Positions 6,227 to 8,084 of a DNA stretch of 8,084 bases are shown here, piece by piece (the stretch's first letter is position 1; every line of letters begins with the position of its first letter). The translations under genes and the position numbers were made by a program. The notes under the pieces were generated by a model. That model was not told the origin of the DNA and searched no databases. It worked only from the letters and a program-made list of their open reading frames with translations. Source of the DNA: an uncultured Eubacterium sp. (GTDB lineage Bacteria; Bacillota; Clostridia; Lachnospirales; Lachnospiraceae); NCBI GenBank assembly GCA_934317205.1, contig CAKREL010000093.1, forward strand, positions 1 through 8,084. The letters run 5' to 3'.

Positions 6227-7105
6227 ATGAAACAGAAAGTAAAGTATAAGGGAATCCTATTTATTGTATTGTCAGCGCTTTGCTTTGCATTTATGAACAT
6301 GTTTGTACGGATGGCCGGAGATCTGCCTTCTGTACAGAAAAGTTTTTTCCGAAATCTGGTCGCATTTATCATTGCGCTGGCAACGATGGTGCGGAACAAA
6401 GAGAATTTTCAGGTGGAAAAAGGAAACTGGAAATATATGCTTCTGAGAGCAACATTTGGAACACTGGGAATTTTGTGCAATTTCTATGCGGTGGATCATC
6501 TGGTGCTTTCTGATGCATCCATGCTGAATAAAATGTCACCGTTTTTTGTTATTTTATTCTCATTCCTGATTTTAAAAGAAAAACTGACACCGATTCAGGT
6601 GACAGCAGTTTGCGGTGCCTTTATTGGAAGTTTGTTTATTATTAAACCGACGTTTCTAAATATGAATCTGGGACCGTCTCTGATCGGACTATGTGGTGGA
6701 TTGTGCGCCGGAATTGCCTACACGATGGTGCGTGTCCTTGGACAGCGCGGCCAGAAAGGTGTCTCTGTGGTACTGTTTTTCTCAGGATTTTCATGTCTTG
6801 TCACACTGCCATACTTGTTATTAAATTATCATACGATGACCATGTGGCAGGGAATCGTTCTGCTTGGGGCAGGAGTGGCTGCAGCAGGCGGTCAGTTTGC
6901 TATCACAGCGGCTTACTACCATGCACCGGCACGGGAAATATCTGTATATGATTACTCTCAGATCATATTTTCAGCGATCATCGGATTCGCGTTGTTCCAT
7001 CAGATTCCGGACCGGTTTAGCGTCCTTGGATATGTGATCATTATCGGAATGGCAGTCTGGATGTTTTTCTATAACCAGCGCCATGATGCATCAGAAATAA
7101 AATAA
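6227..7105 (+). CDS. EamA/DMT-superfamily transporter (drug/metabolite exporter family)
   Basis: 292 aa, highly hydrophobic, with ten likely membrane helices (approximately 9-27, 38-54, 70-88, 96-115, 121-140, 149-168, 177-198, 207-228, 239-258 and 266-283). These form two five-helix EamA repeats, the classic DMT layout. Typical features seen are the first-helix start KGILFIVLSALCFAFMNMFV (8-27), FFRNLVAF (40-47), the end of helix 4 leading into LILKEKLTPIQ (114-124), and the second repeat opening LIGLCGGLCAGIAYTMVRVL (152-171). Members export amino acids, metabolites or drugs from the cytoplasm; the substrate here cannot be predicted. The start is supported by AGGTG at 6216-6220. It lies 35 nt after the ABC-F gene with no terminator between, so co-transcription is likely. 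No U-tract terminator follows it. Confidence 0.92.
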   Translation: MKQKVKYKGILFIVLSALCFAFMNMFVRMAGDLPSVQKSFFRNLVAFIIALATMVRNKENFQVEKGNWKYMLLRATFGTLGILCNFYAVDHLVLSDASMLNKMSPFFVILFSFLILKEKLTPIQVTAVCGAFIGSLFIIKPTFLNMNLGPSLIGLCGGLCAGIAYTMVRVLGQRGQKGVSVVLFFSGFSCLVTLPYLLLNYHTMTMWQGIVLLGAGVAAAGGQFAITAAYYHAPAREISVYDYSQIIFSAIIGFALFHQIPDRFSVLGYVIIIGMAVWMFFYNQRHDASEIK

Positions 7106-7116
7106 TGATTTAGAAA

Positions 7117-7309
7117 GATTACAGTGTCAAAAGGTCTGAGTCCACCTGTGCTTGCACAAGGGTGGATGAATGACCTTGTGGCACGCCCCGATATGAGCAT
7201 AAAAGTGGGATTTTTATCCCACGATATGCGAATAGCGGGAAGGATTGTGGGAGTGCAAAGCACGGAACAATCCTTGTAATCAAGATTTGGGTGTTTTGAC
7301 ACCCAAATC
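7117..7309. mobile_element. MITE-like non-coding element, 193 bp, with 16-bp imperfect terminal inverted repeats
   Basis: The left end GATTACAGTGTCAAAA (7117-7132) and the inverse of the right end, GATTTGGGTGTCAAAA (7294-7309), match at 13 of 16 positions: the outer 4 and inner 9 are perfect. The ends are bracketed by TTAGAAA direct repeats. The interior is richer in G+C than the flanks and full of hairpins, and encodes no recognisable protein: the minus-strand frames crossing it show no domain. Both ends carry TTGACA pointing outward (7296-7301 on +, 7125-7130 on -). The layout is that of a miniature inverted-repeat transposable element that would be moved by a transposase supplied elsewhere; the parent family is not identifiable here. 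A structured RNA gene with fortuitous flanking repeats is the main alternative. Confidence 0.6.
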
Positions 7310-7311
7310 TT
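7124..7311 (+). ncRNA. Candidate structured RNA: four consecutive stem-loops within the element
   Basis: P1: 7124-7136 pairs with 7172-7184 over 13 positions (one G-U, one A-G mismatch), enclosing TCCACC (7141-7146)/GGTGGA (7161-7166) and TGTG/CACA around the loop CTTG. P2: GTGGGAT (7205-7211)/ATCCCAC (7216-7222), perfect, with a TTTT loop. P3: AAGGATTGT (7240-7248)/ACAATCCTT (7267-7275), perfect, with a purine-rich internal loop (GGGA against GGA) and an inner GTGC/GCAC hairpin. P4: AAGATTTGGGTG (7282-7293)/CACCCAAATCTT (7300-7311), a perfect 12 bp with a TTTTGA loop. The 9 nt 7124-7132 can instead pair with 7294-7302, giving a competing closed fold. Transcription of the region is not shown by the sequence, and no U-tract follows any stem. 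Confidence 0.4.
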
Positions 7312-7325
7312 AGAAATAATATAAT
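7296..7325 (+). promoter_or_regulatory. Consensus sigma-A promoter built across the element's right end
   Basis: TTGACA (7296-7301) and TATAAT (7320-7325) both match consensus 6/6 and are 18 bp apart. The -35 lies in the right terminal inverted repeat; the -10 lies outside the element, past the direct repeat. Transcription should start near 7332, leaving a leader of only about 10 nt before ATG 7342, essentially just the Shine-Dalgarno. Confidence 0.75.
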
Positions 7326-7331
7326 GACTCT

Positions 7332-7337
7332 AGGAGA
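7332..7337 (+). promoter_or_regulatory. Ribosome binding site of the HAD/guanylate-kinase-like gene
   Basis: AGGAGA ends 4 nt before ATG 7342, close but workable spacing. It coincides with the predicted transcript 5' end. Confidence 0.7.
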
Positions 7338-7341
7338 TGTT

Positions 7342-8084
7342 ATGCTTACATTTGGAATTGACTGGGATGATGTGATCTCTCCCTTAAATGATTGTGCCAT
7401 AGAGCTGGCAAATCAGGAATATCAGTTTGATCCGCCGTTGACACTGGAAGATATTGATTCCTGGGAGAATACCGGGCGGGCATCTGTAATTAAAAAGTAT
7501 TATAACGATCCGCGACTGTATGATATGCAGCGGGTATCCGATGAGGCAAAGGATTTTATTCAAAAATTGCAGACCAAGGGGATCGTATACATTGTGACGG
7601 CAGTATATCCACAGTTTATGTCAAAACGTGTGGAACAGATCAAGACTGCATTTCCGGATTTTCCGGATGAAAATATCATTATGGGATTTCAGAAATCTGT
7701 CGTTCAGGTGGACATTACGCTGGATGACGGACCACGCAATATCTTAAAAAGCAGCGCACGTTTTCCGGTCCTGATGCGGCGTCCATGGAACCGGGAACTG
7801 ACAGGACTTCTGGCGGTCCATAATTATGAGGAATTCTTTCAATTACTGGATCAGATTAAATCATCCATGATTGAAGACCGGGTAGAACCGAAGGCTCCCT
7901 GTGTGGTGGCTTTAGTTGGTCCAAGTGGTTCCAACAAAAACGCGATTACCCGCCGTCTCTGTGAATCCGGTCATTTTACGGTACCGAAAGCTTATACCAC
8001 AAAAACGGTATCTGACAGCATCCATACAACGATCACGGAAGAAGAATTTATCCGCGATAGTGCAGAATTTATCGAAACCACCCG
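7342..8084 (+). CDS. HAD-type nucleotidase-like domain fused to a guanylate-kinase-like domain, 3'-truncated
   Basis: 247 residues are visible and the frame is open at the window end. The N-terminal part (1 to about 172) fits a HAD hydrolase of the 5'(3')-deoxyribonucleotidase type: motif I GIDWDDVI (5-12; nucleophile Asp 7 and Asp 9), motif II Thr 86 in YIVTA, probable motif III Lys 118, and motif IV LDDGPRN (127-133). After a short linker, a guanylate-kinase-like domain starts at VVALVGPSGSNKNAI (188-202), followed by KAYTTK (216-221, matching the YTTR of the GMP site) and TEEEFIRDSAEFIE (232-245, matching the kinase's EEF...EFLE helix). The P-loop reads GPSGSNKN where kinases have GPSGSGKS/T: the second Gly and the Ser/Thr are both Asn. 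The segment between YTT and EEF is shorter than usual and lacks the RxGE part. The HAD half looks catalytically complete; the kinase half may be weak, altered or non-catalytic. A nucleotide-salvage or nucleotide-sensing role is inference. Confidence 0.8.
   Translation, partial: MLTFGIDWDDVISPLNDCAIELANQEYQFDPPLTLEDIDSWENTGRASVIKKYYNDPRLYDMQRVSDEAKDFIQKLQTKGIVYIVTAVYPQFMSKRVEQIKTAFPDFPDENIIMGFQKSVVQVDITLDDGPRNILKSSARFPVLMRRPWNRELTGLLAVHNYEEFFQLLDQIKSSMIEDRVEPKAPCVVALVGPSGSNKNAITRRLCESGHFTVPKAYTTKTVSDSIHTTITEEEFIRDSAEFIETT

Larger units (their letters stand above)
7110..7316. repeat. 7-bp direct repeats flanking the MITE-like element (probable target-site duplication)
   Basis: TTAGAAA occurs at 7110-7116 and 7310-7316. 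The copies abut exactly the outer ends of the terminal inverted repeats, as expected for a duplication made on insertion. The bases just outside and inside differ, so the match is exactly 7 bp. In A/T-rich DNA a chance match is possible but unlikely at just these two positions. Confidence 0.65.

Noticed and set aside
7106..7300. Rho-independent terminator for the EamA transporter gene
   Set aside because: Several stable stems follow the gene, but none has a T-run on its 3' side on the + strand, so no standard terminator is called.
7119..7400. Minus-strand open frames of 77-93 codons crossing the MITE-like element (7069-7302 and 7119-7400)
   Set aside because: They run through terminal repeats, stems and the start of a real + strand gene, show no domain, and are explained by lack of stops in structured DNA. 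If similar 'hypothetical proteins' are annotated elsewhere they probably mark copies of the element.
1..8084. CRISPR array, tRNA or rRNA genes, or phage genes
   Set aside because: No regularly spaced repeats, no cloverleaf with an anticodon arm, no rRNA-like stretch and no phage-type gene products were seen on either strand.

Overview
The window looks like chromosomal DNA of a strictly anaerobic, fermentative Firmicute, most likely a gut Lachnospiraceae (Clostridia). This rests on an acyl-CoA dehydrogenase-etfB-etfA block next to a GlcD-type oxidase, AGGAGG-like ribosome binding sites, moderate-to-low GC with A/T-rich spacers, and the protein sequences. The organism assignment is inference from content; no rRNA or other marker gene is present.

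Region 1 (1-4153) is a catabolic flavoprotein operon, all on +: the C-terminal two thirds of a GlcD/lactate-dehydrogenase-type FAD oxidase, a short-chain acyl-CoA dehydrogenase, and electron-transfer flavoprotein beta and alpha subunits. It ends at a strong rho-independent terminator. No terminator is visible between these genes, so one transcript is likely. The simplest reading is that a 2-hydroxyacid (probably lactate) oxidase and an acyl-CoA dehydrogenase share one EtfAB pair. Electrons from lactate, NADH or both would then be exchanged with an enoyl-CoA/acyl-CoA couple, as in lactate-using butyrate or propionate producers.

Region 2 (4154-7105) starts with an AT-rich hairpin and a promoter-like segment inside an inverted repeat. 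It then carries an ABC-F (Uup-like) ribosome-associated ATPase with a poor Shine-Dalgarno sequence and, 35 nt downstream, an EamA/DMT-family ten-helix transporter, probably co-transcribed.

Region 3 (7106-8084) is the most unusual part. A 193-bp non-coding element (7117-7309) has 16-bp imperfect terminal inverted repeats (13/16), is bracketed by a perfect 7-bp direct repeat (TTAGAAA), and is packed with four stem-loops: it looks like a MITE. Its right terminal repeat carries a perfect -35 box, TTGACA. Exactly 18 bp further, in the flanking DNA, is a perfect TATAAT, followed at once by the ribosome binding site and start of the next gene. The insertion therefore appears to have built, or to be part of, the promoter of that gene. 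The gene, cut by the window end, encodes a two-domain protein: an N-terminal HAD-type nucleotidase-like domain fused to a guanylate-kinase-like domain whose P-loop is degenerate (GPSGSNKN).
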